Assembly: GCA_018660405.1 (NCBI GenBank)
Contig: JABJKL010000243.1
Coordinates: 1-20,655, forward strand
DNA: 20,655 nt
Source: Pseudomonadota bacterium
Lineage (GTDB): Bacteria; Pseudomonadota; Gammaproteobacteria; Arenicellales; Arenicellaceae
Reading direction: 5' to 3'
The notes beneath the pieces are model-generated. The model did not search any database. It was not told the DNA's origin and saw only the letters and a list, made by a program, of their open reading frames with translations. Positions 1 through 6,950 of this stretch are shown piece by piece (the stretch's first letter is position 1; the number at the start of each line of letters is the position of its first letter). Position numbers and translations under genes: made by a program.

Positions 1-461
1 AGTTGCGTGAAAAACAGAAACTACGTCGTATTTATGGCGTGCTTGAAAAACAGTTTCGTAGTTACTACGACGAAGCAGCGCGTCTTACCGGATCCACTGG
101 TGAGAACTTGTTAACTTTGCTTGAATCAAGGCTTGATAATGTTGTTTATCGAATGGGCTTTGGTGTAACTCGTTCTGAGGCGCGTCAGTTGGTCAGTCAT
201 AAATCGATTCTCGTAAATGGCAATATTGTCAACATTCCGTCTTATCAGGTTAAAGCGGGTGATGAAATTGAAGTGCGAGAAAAATCTAAAAGCCAGTTGC
301 GCATTACCGCGGCTTTGGAGATTTCTGAACAGATTGGATTTCCTCAGTGGACTGAAGTTGACTCAAAAGCCAAGAAAGGTGTGTTTAAGTCGGTTCCTGA
401 TCGGTCCGAAATATTTGCAGACATCGACGAGTCGTTGGTTGTCGCCTTGTATTCGAAGTAA
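1..461 (+). CDS. rpsD: 30S ribosomal protein S4 (5' truncated by window edge)
   Basis: S4 is a primary 16S rRNA-binding protein of the small subunit and in many bacteria a translational autoregulator of its operon. The visible 153 codons (frame starts at base 3) correspond to roughly residues 54-206 of the usual 206-residue protein. They begin in the LREKQKLRRIYG segment and contain the S4 RNA-binding domain (SRLDNVVYRMGFG, then VTRSEARQLVSHKSILVNG). The ending ALYSK is typical. The first in-frame TTG at base 3 is a leucine codon inside the gene, not a start; the real start lies left of the window. It is followed by rpoA after 90 bases, the standard bacterial alpha-operon order. The family call is certain. 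Confidence 0.97.
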   Translation, partial: LREKQKLRRIYGVLEKQFRSYYDEAARLTGSTGENLLTLLESRLDNVVYRMGFGVTRSEARQLVSHKSILVNGNIVNIPSYQVKAGDEIEVREKSKSQLRITAALEISEQIGFPQWTEVDSKAKKGVFKSVPDRSEIFADIDESLVVALYSK

Positions 462-551
462 ATAATATTCCAAGTAAGCTACTTTATAACAGCGGCTTGG
501 CTACGACACGATTAAATAACGGTACGACCTAATAATACGGAGAGATACCCA

Positions 552-1547
552 ATGGCAGATTCTGCTACGAGCTTTTTAAAACCAAAATTGGTTGATGTAA
601 ATACTGAAGATGGCACACGTTCGCGTGTAACCATCGAACCACTAGAGCGTGGTTTTGGCTATACCCTGGGGCATGCAATGCGTCGCATTTTGTTGTCTTC
701 CATGCCAGGAAGCAAGATTACTGATGTACGCATTGATGGCGTACTTCACGAGTATTCGACTATCGAGGGCGTGCAGGAAGATGTGATCGATATTTTGATG
801 AATCTCAAAGGGGTGTCTTTGTTAAAGCATTCTACAGAAGAAGCTGTTCTGAAATTGTATAAAGAGGGTCCTGGGGTGGTCACCGCAGCTGATATTCAAT
901 TAGACCACGAAGTCGAAGTGGTTAATCCGGAGCAGGTTATCTGTAATCTGTCGAAAGATGGCAAAATTAGTGCTGAACTGACTATTCGTAATGGGCGTGG
1001 ATACGAGACGGTTGAGCAGCGTAAGAAGGACACTGAGGAAGACAAACAGATCGGTTTAATGCAGTTGGACGTATCGTATAGCCCCGTATTACGCGTCTCA
1101 TATTCAGTAGATAATGCACGTGTTGAGCAGCGTACCGACCTGGATAAGTTAACTTTGAATCTTGAAACTGATGGCTCAATCGAACCAGAAGATGCGGTGC
1201 GTCGCGCAGCGACTATTCTGCATCAGCAGATTGCTGTTTTCGTCAACCTTGAAGAAACCGAAGGGGAAGAGGAAGAAGAGCAAGGCCCAGAAATAGATCC
1301 AGTTCTTTTGCGTCCGGTAGATGAGCTTGAACTAACGGTACGTTCAGCGAATTGCTTGAAAGCCGAAAGTATCTATTATATTGGTGATTTGGTTCAGCGA
1401 AGTGAAGTCGAACTGCTAAAAACGCCCAATTTGGGTAAAAAGTCTTTGACCGAAATTAAAGATGTTCTCGCGCAGCGTGGCTTGTCACTTGGTATGCAAC
1501 TTGAAAATTGGCCGCCAGCTGCTTTGCGAGTGGACGGTAAACGATAA
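552..1547 (+). CDS. rpoA: DNA-directed RNA polymerase subunit alpha
   Basis: This is the alpha subunit, whose N-terminal domain dimerises to nucleate beta/beta' assembly and whose C-terminal domain contacts UP elements and activators. It has 331 residues against 329 in E. coli. The N-terminal domain (about 1-232) carries the GYTLGHAMRRILLSS dimerisation segment. An acidic linker (about 233-247, TEGEEEEE) follows. The alpha-CTD has the DNA-binding determinant VRSANCLK, with Arg264 equivalent to E. coli Arg265, and the helix-hairpin-helix segment LLKTPNLGKKSLTEI. The start is supported by a GGAGAG Shine-Dalgarno sequence about 7 bases upstream. It lies between rpsD and rplQ and is presumably transcribed with them from upstream promoters outside the window. 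Confidence 0.99.
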   Translation: MADSATSFLKPKLVDVNTEDGTRSRVTIEPLERGFGYTLGHAMRRILLSSMPGSKITDVRIDGVLHEYSTIEGVQEDVIDILMNLKGVSLLKHSTEEAVLKLYKEGPGVVTAADIQLDHEVEVVNPEQVICNLSKDGKISAELTIRNGRGYETVEQRKKDTEEDKQIGLMQLDVSYSPVLRVSYSVDNARVEQRTDLDKLTLNLETDGSIEPEDAVRRAATILHQQIAVFVNLEETEGEEEEEQGPEIDPVLLRPVDELELTVRSANCLKAESIYYIGDLVQRSEVELLKTPNLGKKSLTEIKDVLAQRGLSLGMQLENWPPAALRVDGKR

Positions 1548-1552
1548 GACCC

Positions 1553-1608
1553 AAGTATTGTGAGAAAGTTGTTATAAGACAGGTATTACGAGACAAGTAT
1601 TATGAGAC
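1553..1608 (+). repeat. Four imperfect 13-15-nt tandem repeats before and into rplQ
   Basis: The rpoA-rplQ junction contains four consecutive similar units: AAGTATTGTGAGA (1553-1565), AAGTTGTTATAAGAC (1566-1580), AGGTATTACGAGAC (1581-1594) and AAGTATTATGAGAC (1595-1608). The last unit contains the rplQ ATG at 1602. No good Shine-Dalgarno sequence is visible, so the repeated GAGAC units may stand in for one, or translation may be coupled to rpoA. The repeats are seen directly; any role is inference. Confidence 0.6.
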
Positions 1609-2036
1609 ATCATAAAGCAGGTAAACAGCTCGGTAGAAATTCTAGCCATCGCCAAGCAATGTTTCGCAACATGGCAGTTTCCTTAATTGAGCATGAGCAA
1701 ATTAAGACTACTTTGCCCAAGGCAAAAGAGCTTCGTCGGGTACTGGAACCTTTGATAACGCTTGCTAAAGAGTCTTCAGTTGCTAACCGCCGTTTGGCGT
1801 TCGCGCGCTTGCGCGATAAGGCCGCAGTTGGAAAATTATTTGACGATTTGGGTGAACGTTTTTCCGATCGCCCTGGTGGTTATTTGCGTATTCTAAAGTG
1901 TGCTAATCGCTCTGGTGACAATGCACCTATGGCCTACGTTCAACTCGTTGAAATGCGTATTGAAACCGTTCCTGAAGACGAAGATCAGGTCGAAGGAACT
2001 GACGGTGAAGTGGCGAAAAAGGAAGCTGCAGCTTAG
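1602..2036 (+). CDS. rplQ: 50S ribosomal protein L17
   Basis: L17 is a large-subunit protein near the polypeptide exit tunnel. The N-terminus MRHHKAGKQLGRNSSHRQAMFRNMA and the later RPGGYLRILK segment are diagnostic. At 144 residues it is longer than the 127-residue E. coli protein; the extra length is an acidic, low-complexity tail (DEDQVEGTDGEVAKKEAAA). It follows rpoA by 54 bases filled with short tandem repeats. It is the last gene of the ribosomal operon, with a terminator about 25 bases past its stop. Confidence 0.98.
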   Translation: MRHHKAGKQLGRNSSHRQAMFRNMAVSLIEHEQIKTTLPKAKELRRVLEPLITLAKESSVANRRLAFARLRDKAAVGKLFDDLGERFSDRPGGYLRILKCANRSGDNAPMAYVQLVEMRIETVPEDEDQVEGTDGEVAKKEAAA

Positions 2037-2059
2037 TGTTTAACGATTCGACGGTTTTT

Positions 2060-2087
2060 AAAAACCCGCGAGTAAGCGGGTTTTTTA
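2060..2087 (+). terminator. Rho-independent terminator after rplQ
   Basis: A ten-base-pair stem (AAAAACCCGC at 2060-2069 with GCGGGTTTTT at 2076-2085) closes a six-base loop GAGTAA and runs into a T tract. It ends the ribosomal-protein operon and separates it from the inositol cluster. The A-rich upstream arm gives it some capacity to work in both directions. Confidence 0.93.
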
Positions 2088-2157
2088 TTAGCCCAAAATT
2101 AAGCAAAATCAGACAAATGATAACGTTAAATTCCGCTTTCTGTGGGCTAGCTACGTG

Positions 2158-2163
2158 TATAAT
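2158..2163 (+). promoter_or_regulatory. Possible -10 element for the inositol cluster
   Basis: A perfect TATAAT lies at 2158-2163 between the rplQ terminator and the inositol-phosphate synthase gene. No convincing -35 hexamer sits 17 bases upstream (GCTTTC, or CTTTCT with 16). A second TATAAT is at 2210-2215. Either would give a long leader (about 105-160 bases) before the ATG at 2329. The leader has small hairpins (ATGCA/TGCAT around 2284-2297) but no riboswitch I recognise. The rest of 2088-2328 shows nothing codable. Confidence 0.35.
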
Positions 2164-2328
2164 ACGCCGGATTTTGTGTGGCAGGCACTTTCTGCTTCAT
2201 GTGCCCGAATATAATATCAACAGATCGCTACTAGGCCACCGTTTACACCCCATTAGGCGCGCAATTCCAAGTTTTCAACACCGGATGCAAACCTGCATTA
2301 GGGGCGGGCGCGAGATGAGATTTTTAAT

Positions 2329-3423
2329 ATGAGTAAAATCAAAGTTTCTATTATAGGTGTGGGCAATTGTGCCAGCTCCCTTATTCAGGGCATTTATTAC
2401 TATGACGGTAAATCCGATTCGGATTGTATTGGATTGATGCACTGGAATTTGGGTGGCTACAAGCCCACCGATATAGAAATCGTCAGCGCATTTGATATTG
2501 ATCGTCGAAAAGTTGATCAGGATGTCACTACAGCCATATTTTCGGAGCCCAATTGCACGACGGTTTTTTGTGGCGATTTGCCAGAGTCTGGTGTCAAAGT
2601 TTCTATGGGGCGAGTGCTGGACGGCTGCGCCAGTCATATGGATCAATATGCCGACAATCGTACGTTTTTGTTAAGTGATGCTGAGCAGCCCACCCAGGAT
2701 GATGTGGTCGCGGAGTTAAAAGAAAGCGGTGCAGAGGTTTTAATGAATTATCTGCCGGTCGGTTCTGAAGATGCGACTCGTTTTTATGCCGAATGTGCGC
2801 TGGAAGCTGGCGTAGCGTTCGTCAACAATATTCCTGTTTTTATTGCTAGCGACCCAGCGTGGGCCAAGCGTTTCGAAGAAGCGAATATCCCGATTATTGG
2901 TGATGATATTAAGGCTCAGTTGGGTGCCACCATTACACATCGTATCCTTACCGACTTGTTTAAAAAGCGTGGCGTAAAATTAGAGCGTACGTATCAGTTA
3001 AACACGGGCGGTAATACTGATTTCCTTAATATGCTAAATCGCACTCGACTGGCGTCCAAGAAGGAATCAAAAACCGAAGCGGTACAGTCTGCAGCTGCAG
3101 ACCGACTAGATGACGACAATATTCACGTTGGGCCAAGTGATTACGTCGCATGGCAAAATGACAACAAGGTTTGTTTTCTACGTATGGAAGGCAAGTTGTT
3201 TGGTGATGTACCCATGAACCTGGAGCTGCGATTGTCGGTCGAAGATTCTCCAAACTCTGCAGGTGTCGCAATTGATTCAATTCGTTGTGCGAAATTGGCT
3301 TTGGATCGTGGTCAGGGTGGCGTACTGGATCCACCATCCGCCTATTTCTGCAAGCATCCGCCAGTTCAGTACACGGATGATGAAGCCTATATTGCTTTGC
3401 AAGAGTTCGCCAAAGGAAGCTAG
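2329..3423 (+). CDS. myo-inositol-1-phosphate synthase
   Basis: This enzyme converts D-glucose-6-phosphate to myo-inositol-1-phosphate with NAD as recycled cofactor. It is the first committed step of inositol synthesis and is cytoplasmic. The 364-residue protein matches the short actinobacterial/archaeal type rather than the longer eukaryotic one. It shows a Rossmann glycine motif near the N-terminus (GVGNCASSLIQG), then YLPVGSE, PVFIASDPAWAKRFEEA, GDDIKAQLGATITHR, the NTGGNTDFLNML active-site segment, a lysine-rich SKKESKTEA stretch and DVPMNLELRLSVEDSPNSAGV. Overall it reads very like M. tuberculosis Ino1. A GAGATGAG sequence about 10 bases upstream supports the start. The gene opens a + strand run containing two cytidylyltransferases and a CDP-alcohol transferase. 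Such synthases are patchy in Gammaproteobacteria, so transfer is plausible. Its TAG stop is the first three bases of a TAGTACTCC repeat end. Confidence 0.95.
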   Translation: MSKIKVSIIGVGNCASSLIQGIYYYDGKSDSDCIGLMHWNLGGYKPTDIEIVSAFDIDRRKVDQDVTTAIFSEPNCTTVFCGDLPESGVKVSMGRVLDGCASHMDQYADNRTFLLSDAEQPTQDDVVAELKESGAEVLMNYLPVGSEDATRFYAECALEAGVAFVNNIPVFIASDPAWAKRFEEANIPIIGDDIKAQLGATITHRILTDLFKKRGVKLERTYQLNTGGNTDFLNMLNRTRLASKKESKTEAVQSAAADRLDDDNIHVGPSDYVAWQNDNKVCFLRMEGKLFGDVPMNLELRLSVEDSPNSAGVAIDSIRCAKLALDRGQGGVLDPPSAYFCKHPPVQYTDDEAYIALQEFAKGS

Positions 3424-3492
3424 TACTCCACCAAAATCACAGCTATTGCGATTAGTGTTTTAGGGCCAAGGGTTTTAGCATGGAGGTTTTAG
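3421..3492. repeat. Degenerate TAGTACTCC-ended element, stop codon inside
   Basis: The synthase stop codon is part of TAGTACTCCAcCAAAAT, nearly identical to the left end of the palindromic element at 11133-11295 (TAGTACTCCAaCAAAAT). The right side (CATGGAGGTTTTAG near 3479-3492) reads on the other strand as CTAAAACCTCCATG and could be a decayed inverted copy of the same end. The right boundary is uncertain. The 9-mer match is seen directly; calling it an element is inference. Confidence 0.4.
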
Positions 3493-3499
3493 AATTAGG

Positions 3500-4219
3500 A
3501 TGAAGTGCCTGATAATAGCAGCGGGTCTTGGCAGGCGTCTCCGGCCAAAGGCTGAAATTAAGCCACTGGCGCTAGTGGGTGGTATTCCACTAATTGACCG
3601 TGTCATTCTCACAGCCCGGGACGCTGGCTGTGACGAGTTCTATATAGTTACCGGATATCGTGGGCGCAGATTGCGAGAGCACCTGACGGCGCTTTCTGGG
3701 CACACGGGCATTAAAATTAACACGCTGGTGAACCCCGGATGGGAAAAGCCCAATGGTTGGTCTGTATTGTGCGCTAAAAATATGCTTAAGGAGCCATTTA
3801 TATTGAGTATGTGTGATCACCTATATCCGGCAAGTCTTATGCGGGATTTGATTAGCGCTGCAAAGGAATTGGAAAGCGGTTTGATGTTGGCAACTGATTC
3901 GCAAATCGACAATCCGGATATTGATTTGGATGACGTGACTCGGGTTTATCAGGCCGATGGGCAAATAAAGAAAATTGGCAAGGTGCTAAAGGAATATAAT
4001 GCCTTTGATACGGGAGTGTTCGCATGTACACCCGATTTATTCGATGCGATCGAAACCAGTATAGAGGAGCATGAGGATGGCACCCTTAGCGGTGGTGTGC
4101 GAGTGCTTGCCGAACGAGGGCTTGCACAAGTGCATGAAATCGGAGGGAAATTTTGGTTGGATATCGATGACCCTGATGATCATGAAATAGCTGAAGCGCA
4201 GTTGAAACGGTTGGACTAA
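3500..4219 (+). CDS. CTP:inositol-1-phosphate cytidylyltransferase (IPCT-like)
   Basis: This is predicted to make CDP-inositol from inositol-1-phosphate and CTP. The 239-residue nucleotidyltransferase fold starts with the signature LIIAAGLGRRLRPKAEIKPL (about 4-23), where the Gly-rich loop, Arg and Lys bind CTP. The segment NGWSVLCAKNMLKEPFILSM with the following CDH (about 85-107) matches the archaeal IPCT pattern NGYSLLVAKN...FILTMGDH, the Asp-His being part of the metal and nucleotide site. Later IKKIGKVLKEYNAFDTGVF and GKFWLDIDDPDD also mirror the N-terminal domain of the Archaeoglobus bifunctional IPCT/DIPP synthase, from memory of that family. It follows the inositol-1-phosphate synthase by 76 bases, which fits the substrate. 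A GGAGG lies 13 bases upstream, a loose spacing. Another sugar- or polyol-phosphate nucleotidyltransferase role cannot be excluded. Confidence 0.82.
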   Translation: MKCLIIAAGLGRRLRPKAEIKPLALVGGIPLIDRVILTARDAGCDEFYIVTGYRGRRLREHLTALSGHTGIKINTLVNPGWEKPNGWSVLCAKNMLKEPFILSMCDHLYPASLMRDLISAAKELESGLMLATDSQIDNPDIDLDDVTRVYQADGQIKKIGKVLKEYNAFDTGVFACTPDLFDAIETSIEEHEDGTLSGGVRVLAERGLAQVHEIGGKFWLDIDDPDDHEIAEAQLKRLD

Positions 4220-4274
4220 TTCTTTTTCATCGCCTCGTCAAATTGTGGGGTTTTATAAAAATTAGAGATTTCGT

Positions 4275-4706
4275 ATGAACCCAACCATCGAAAAATTCGG
4301 TTATCCAAATACTTTGATTAAAGAGTATCAGTATTGGGTGGTCTTGCTACGGCCCTTACAGGTTACTGTCGGTAGCCTTGTTTTGGCCTGCAAAGAAGAC
4401 GCACAATCGTTCGGCAATATTAGCGTAGCGGCAAGTACAGAGCTTCAATTAGTTGTTGCAGATATCGAAAATGCACTGGCGTCAGCTTTTAATTTCCAGA
4501 AAATTAATTATTTGGCACTGATGATGGTCGATAAAGAAGTACATTTTCATGTTTTGCCCAGATACGATCACTCGGTGCAACTAAACGGGCAAGATCTTGA
4601 AGACACCTTGTGGCCTGGGGTGCCTGATATCTCCTCCAGTTTGCCCGTGACCGCCGAGAACATGGTTAGCCTTCAAAACATTATTGCGCAGGCATGGCCT
4701 ATATAG
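4275..4706 (+). CDS. HIT-family protein with altered triad (E-x-H-x-H)
   Basis: HIT proteins hydrolyse or transfer nucleoside monophosphates from phosphoanhydride or phosphoramidate substrates. This 143-residue protein has the C-terminal motif KEVHFHVLPRY. Aligned on the H-x-H-x-H-x-x consensus, the first histidine is Glu88, the nucleophile-position histidine is His90 and the third is His92. HIT proteins with a changed first triad residue exist, so activity is plausible but the substrate is open. It lies between two cytidylyltransferase genes, suggesting a link to CDP-linked intermediates, for example hydrolysis of CDP-inositol or removal of a nucleotide by-product; this is inference. No signal peptide or membrane segment. 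The downstream gap of 220 bases shows no gene. Confidence 0.7.
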   Translation: MNPTIEKFGYPNTLIKEYQYWVVLLRPLQVTVGSLVLACKEDAQSFGNISVAASTELQLVVADIENALASAFNFQKINYLALMMVDKEVHFHVLPRYDHSVQLNGQDLEDTLWPGVPDISSSLPVTAENMVSLQNIIAQAWPI

Positions 4707-4926
4707 AATACTTTTATAATGGCTTGTAATTGCTTGATTTAATGGGTATTGTTCGAACGCAATTTCTATCCAGATAGATGCTTGAAGAATCCCCAATCTA
4801 TTCATGAAATCGTATATTACGCTCAAAATGTCCAGCTTTTTCGTTACAACCATGATGCGGATTTTCGCAGTAGCCAGCTAATATGTGTCATCCACTTCGT
4901 CCAGAAAAGATCGGAGGTTCGTTAAT

Positions 4927-5658
4927 ATGCACGCCATAATATTGGGGGCTGGGCAGGGTAAGCGTTTGTTACCCCTCACATCAGATCGCCCCAAAAATAC
5001 AATTAAGCTAGGGCATCAAAGTATGTTGGCCTGGCAGGTTGGTGCATTTGTCAAAGCAGGGTTTGACCGGTTTACGATCGTTACAGGGTTTATGGCAAAT
5101 CATGTTGAGGACGAACTCGACCGATTGCGTTGTGTTTATCCTAAATGCGAATTTGGCACTGTTTTTAATCCCTTCTACAGCGTTGCTGACAACCTGGTGA
5201 GCTGTTGGATTGCGCGTGAACAAATGGACAGACGCTTTGTGCTGGTCAATGGCGACACGGTTTTTCACCATAGCGTGTTGGAAAAATTGCTGAGCAGCAA
5301 GAATGCTCCGATCACGCTGGCCGTCGATCGTAAAGATGTTTACGACGAAGATGACATGAAAGTGCATTTGGACGGTACTCGCCTGGTAGAAATTGGTAAG
5401 GATTTACCAGCCGATCGGGTTAACGCGGAATCTATTGGTATGCTGTACTTTCGTGACGAGGGCCCGGCCATCTTTAAGGGGATGCTGGAGAAAATTCTCG
5501 CCGCTGATGGAGGGCTCGGTATATGGTACTTGTCCGCAATCGGTGCCATAGCGCAGCGGTACGAGGTGCAAACTCAGTTGATTCAAAATCTGGAATGGTG
5601 TGAAGTGGATTTCCCCAAAGATCGGCTTCAGGGAGAAGATATGGTTGGCCGGTGGTAG
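4927..5658 (+). CDS. LicC-like sugar/polyol-phosphate cytidylyltransferase
   Basis: This predicted NTP transferase activates a phosphorylated alcohol with CTP (or another NTP). The 243-residue protein begins MHAIILGAGQGKRLLPLTSD, a complete nucleotide-binding signature followed by RPKNTIKLG. It has the metal-binding Asp in LVNGDTVF and the LicC-type segment DDMKVHLDGTRLVEIGKDL, followed by ESIGMLYF. A second metal-ligand Asp is probably in EVDFPKDR. I chose 4927 because GGAGG lies 9 bases upstream and homologues start at this motif; upstream in-frame GTG 4885 would add 14 unlikely residues. It differs from the IPCT-like gene upstream, so the cluster encodes two distinct cytidylyltransferases. 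Its partner substrate (choline-, ethanolamine- or a polyol-phosphate) cannot be read from sequence. Its TAG stop forms the base of the hairpin that precedes the next gene. Confidence 0.8.
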   Translation: MHAIILGAGQGKRLLPLTSDRPKNTIKLGHQSMLAWQVGAFVKAGFDRFTIVTGFMANHVEDELDRLRCVYPKCEFGTVFNPFYSVADNLVSCWIAREQMDRRFVLVNGDTVFHHSVLEKLLSSKNAPITLAVDRKDVYDEDDMKVHLDGTRLVEIGKDLPADRVNAESIGMLYFRDEGPAIFKGMLEKILAADGGLGIWYLSAIGAIAQRYEVQTQLIQNLEWCEVDFPKDRLQGEDMVGRW

Positions 5659-5721
5659 TACTCCGTCAAGCTGATATTACCGTCTCGCTGACTACGGTAA
5701 TATCAGCTTGAAGGAGTACTA
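5656..5721 (+). promoter_or_regulatory. 28-bp hairpin spanning upstream stop and burying the next RBS
   Basis: Bases 5656-5683 pair with 5694-5721 across a 10-base loop, with only one mismatch (G5665 against A5712). The left arm begins with the TAG stop of the cytidylyltransferase; the right arm ends with AAGGAGTACT and the A of the next gene's ATG at 5721. The Shine-Dalgarno AAGGAG (5711-5716) is therefore fully inside the stem. There is no T tract, so it is not a standard terminator. It should block initiation unless opened by ribosomes finishing the upstream gene, by a protein or by a nuclease. Both ends are TAGTACTCC, shared with elements at 3421 and 11133-11295, so it may be a captured mini-repeat. 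Confidence 0.8.
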
Positions 5722-6893
5722 TGCCTTCGACTTGTGAGATTATTGTCCCCATAGACAAGAGTCAGGCGACGCTTAAAGTAGCTGGGCTTACTGTTCTAAT
5801 GCGTCTGGTTTTAGGTGCCTGCCAAGCGGGATTTCAGCAAATCACAATCAGCGCTTCTAACGCAGACTCCATTGTGGACGGGCTGCGCAAAGATAAACGT
5901 ACGCAAGGAGTGACAATCACTTCTGATACGCCTGACATTGGTGTGCCACGGTTGGTGGTGGAGGCCAATGTGGTGATCAGCAACGAAGTGTGGAAAATAC
6001 TCGCCCAAGCTAAAGAGAACCTTAACGTAAGCAGCGCGCCACTGCTCAGGGTGGAGGGTTATGCGGGCGATACCACTCAGGAATCCCGATTAGTTGCCTC
6101 AGCTTATGTAATACCTGTGCGTTCCAGAACTGACGCTGCGGTTGCAAAACAAACCATCTTCGCAAACGTTACCAAGAAAACCTCGGGCCCTGTCTCAAGA
6201 CATCTCAATTCACTGATTTCGTTGCCACTGAGTAAATTTCTTTGTGAATTTGGAGTTACACCTAACCAGATGACGTTGTTTACGACAATTATCGGACTGT
6301 TGAGTGCGTGGTTCGTCTCTCGAGGAACTTTTATTGCACTGGCGTTGGCGGGACTATTGTTTCAGCTATGCGCTGCGCTGGATCGTGTCGACGGTGAATT
6401 GGCTCGTAGTACCTTCACAGCATCAGAGTGGGGTGCCTGGATAGATACTGTTGCTGATAATTTTGTTTATTTAGCTTTCATTGTTGGGTTGACCGTTGGG
6501 TACCATGAGTATACGAGTTCGCGAGGATTGCTAGTGGCGGACTATGTCTACCCTGTGGGTAGCATTACCTTGATTCTTGCGGTCTTCTTAATAGCAAGCA
6601 TGGGAATCTACTTAAAACTCAACACAGAAGCTGGAACCATGACTGCCGTGCAGTCAGATATGGCACAGCGGGTCGATCGAGAGCACGCTGGGTTGGTGTA
6701 CCGCTTTCTTGATGCCATTCAATTGCTTGGCAAGCGAGATGCGTTTTCGCTAATTACCTGTATTATAGCCGTGTTGCCGTGGTTGACGGGCAACCCGTTC
6801 GGATTTCATCTATTATTCTGGTTAGCGCTGCTGATTGTGATTCTGGTTATTGCGTATTACGGTTTGGGCCTGCTCAATATTAAGAGACAGTAA
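5721..6893 (+). CDS. CDP-alcohol phosphotransferase with degenerate NTase-like N-domain
   Basis: This membrane enzyme is predicted to transfer the phosphoalcohol of a CDP-alcohol to an alcohol acceptor, releasing CMP. The 390-residue protein carries the full CDP-OH-P motif: Asp221-x2-Asp224-Gly225-x2-Ala-Arg229-x8-Gly238-x3-Asp242-x3-Asp246, with all four metal-binding aspartates. Preceding VTPNQMTLFTTIIGLLSAW and the hydrophobic segments before and after the motif match the DIPP-synthase half of archaeal IPCT/DIPPS. Residues 1-150 resemble a nucleotidyltransferase fold (AGLTVLMRLVLGACQAGFQQITI) but lack the G-x-G-x-R loop, so it is probably inactive. With CDP-inositol made upstream, the product could be a di-inositol phosphodiester or an inositol phospholipid; sequence does not decide. 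The start follows AAGGAG by 4 bases, inside a strong hairpin. Confidence 0.85.
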   Translation: MPSTCEIIVPIDKSQATLKVAGLTVLMRLVLGACQAGFQQITISASNADSIVDGLRKDKRTQGVTITSDTPDIGVPRLVVEANVVISNEVWKILAQAKENLNVSSAPLLRVEGYAGDTTQESRLVASAYVIPVRSRTDAAVAKQTIFANVTKKTSGPVSRHLNSLISLPLSKFLCEFGVTPNQMTLFTTIIGLLSAWFVSRGTFIALALAGLLFQLCAALDRVDGELARSTFTASEWGAWIDTVADNFVYLAFIVGLTVGYHEYTSSRGLLVADYVYPVGSITLILAVFLIASMGIYLKLNTEAGTMTAVQSDMAQRVDREHAGLVYRFLDAIQLLGKRDAFSLITCIIAVLPWLTGNPFGFHLLFWLALLIVILVIAYYGLGLLNIKRQ

Positions 6894-6950
6894 AGCAAAG
6901 CCTAACCTTTAACCTTTATATAATATTCTATAAATTCTTGTTAGAAATCC

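Noticed and set aside
2036..2332. 98-codon + strand ORF after rplQ
   Set aside because: It runs through the rplQ terminator and the leader of the synthase gene, and its translation resembles no protein.
4715..4720. TATAAT as promoter for the second cytidylyltransferase
   Set aside because: The hexamer 17 bases upstream is GCATGG, unlike a -35. The context is AT-rich, so the match is weak evidence.
5656..5721. Hairpin as an intrinsic terminator
   Set aside because: There is no T tract after the stem, and the right arm runs into a start codon.
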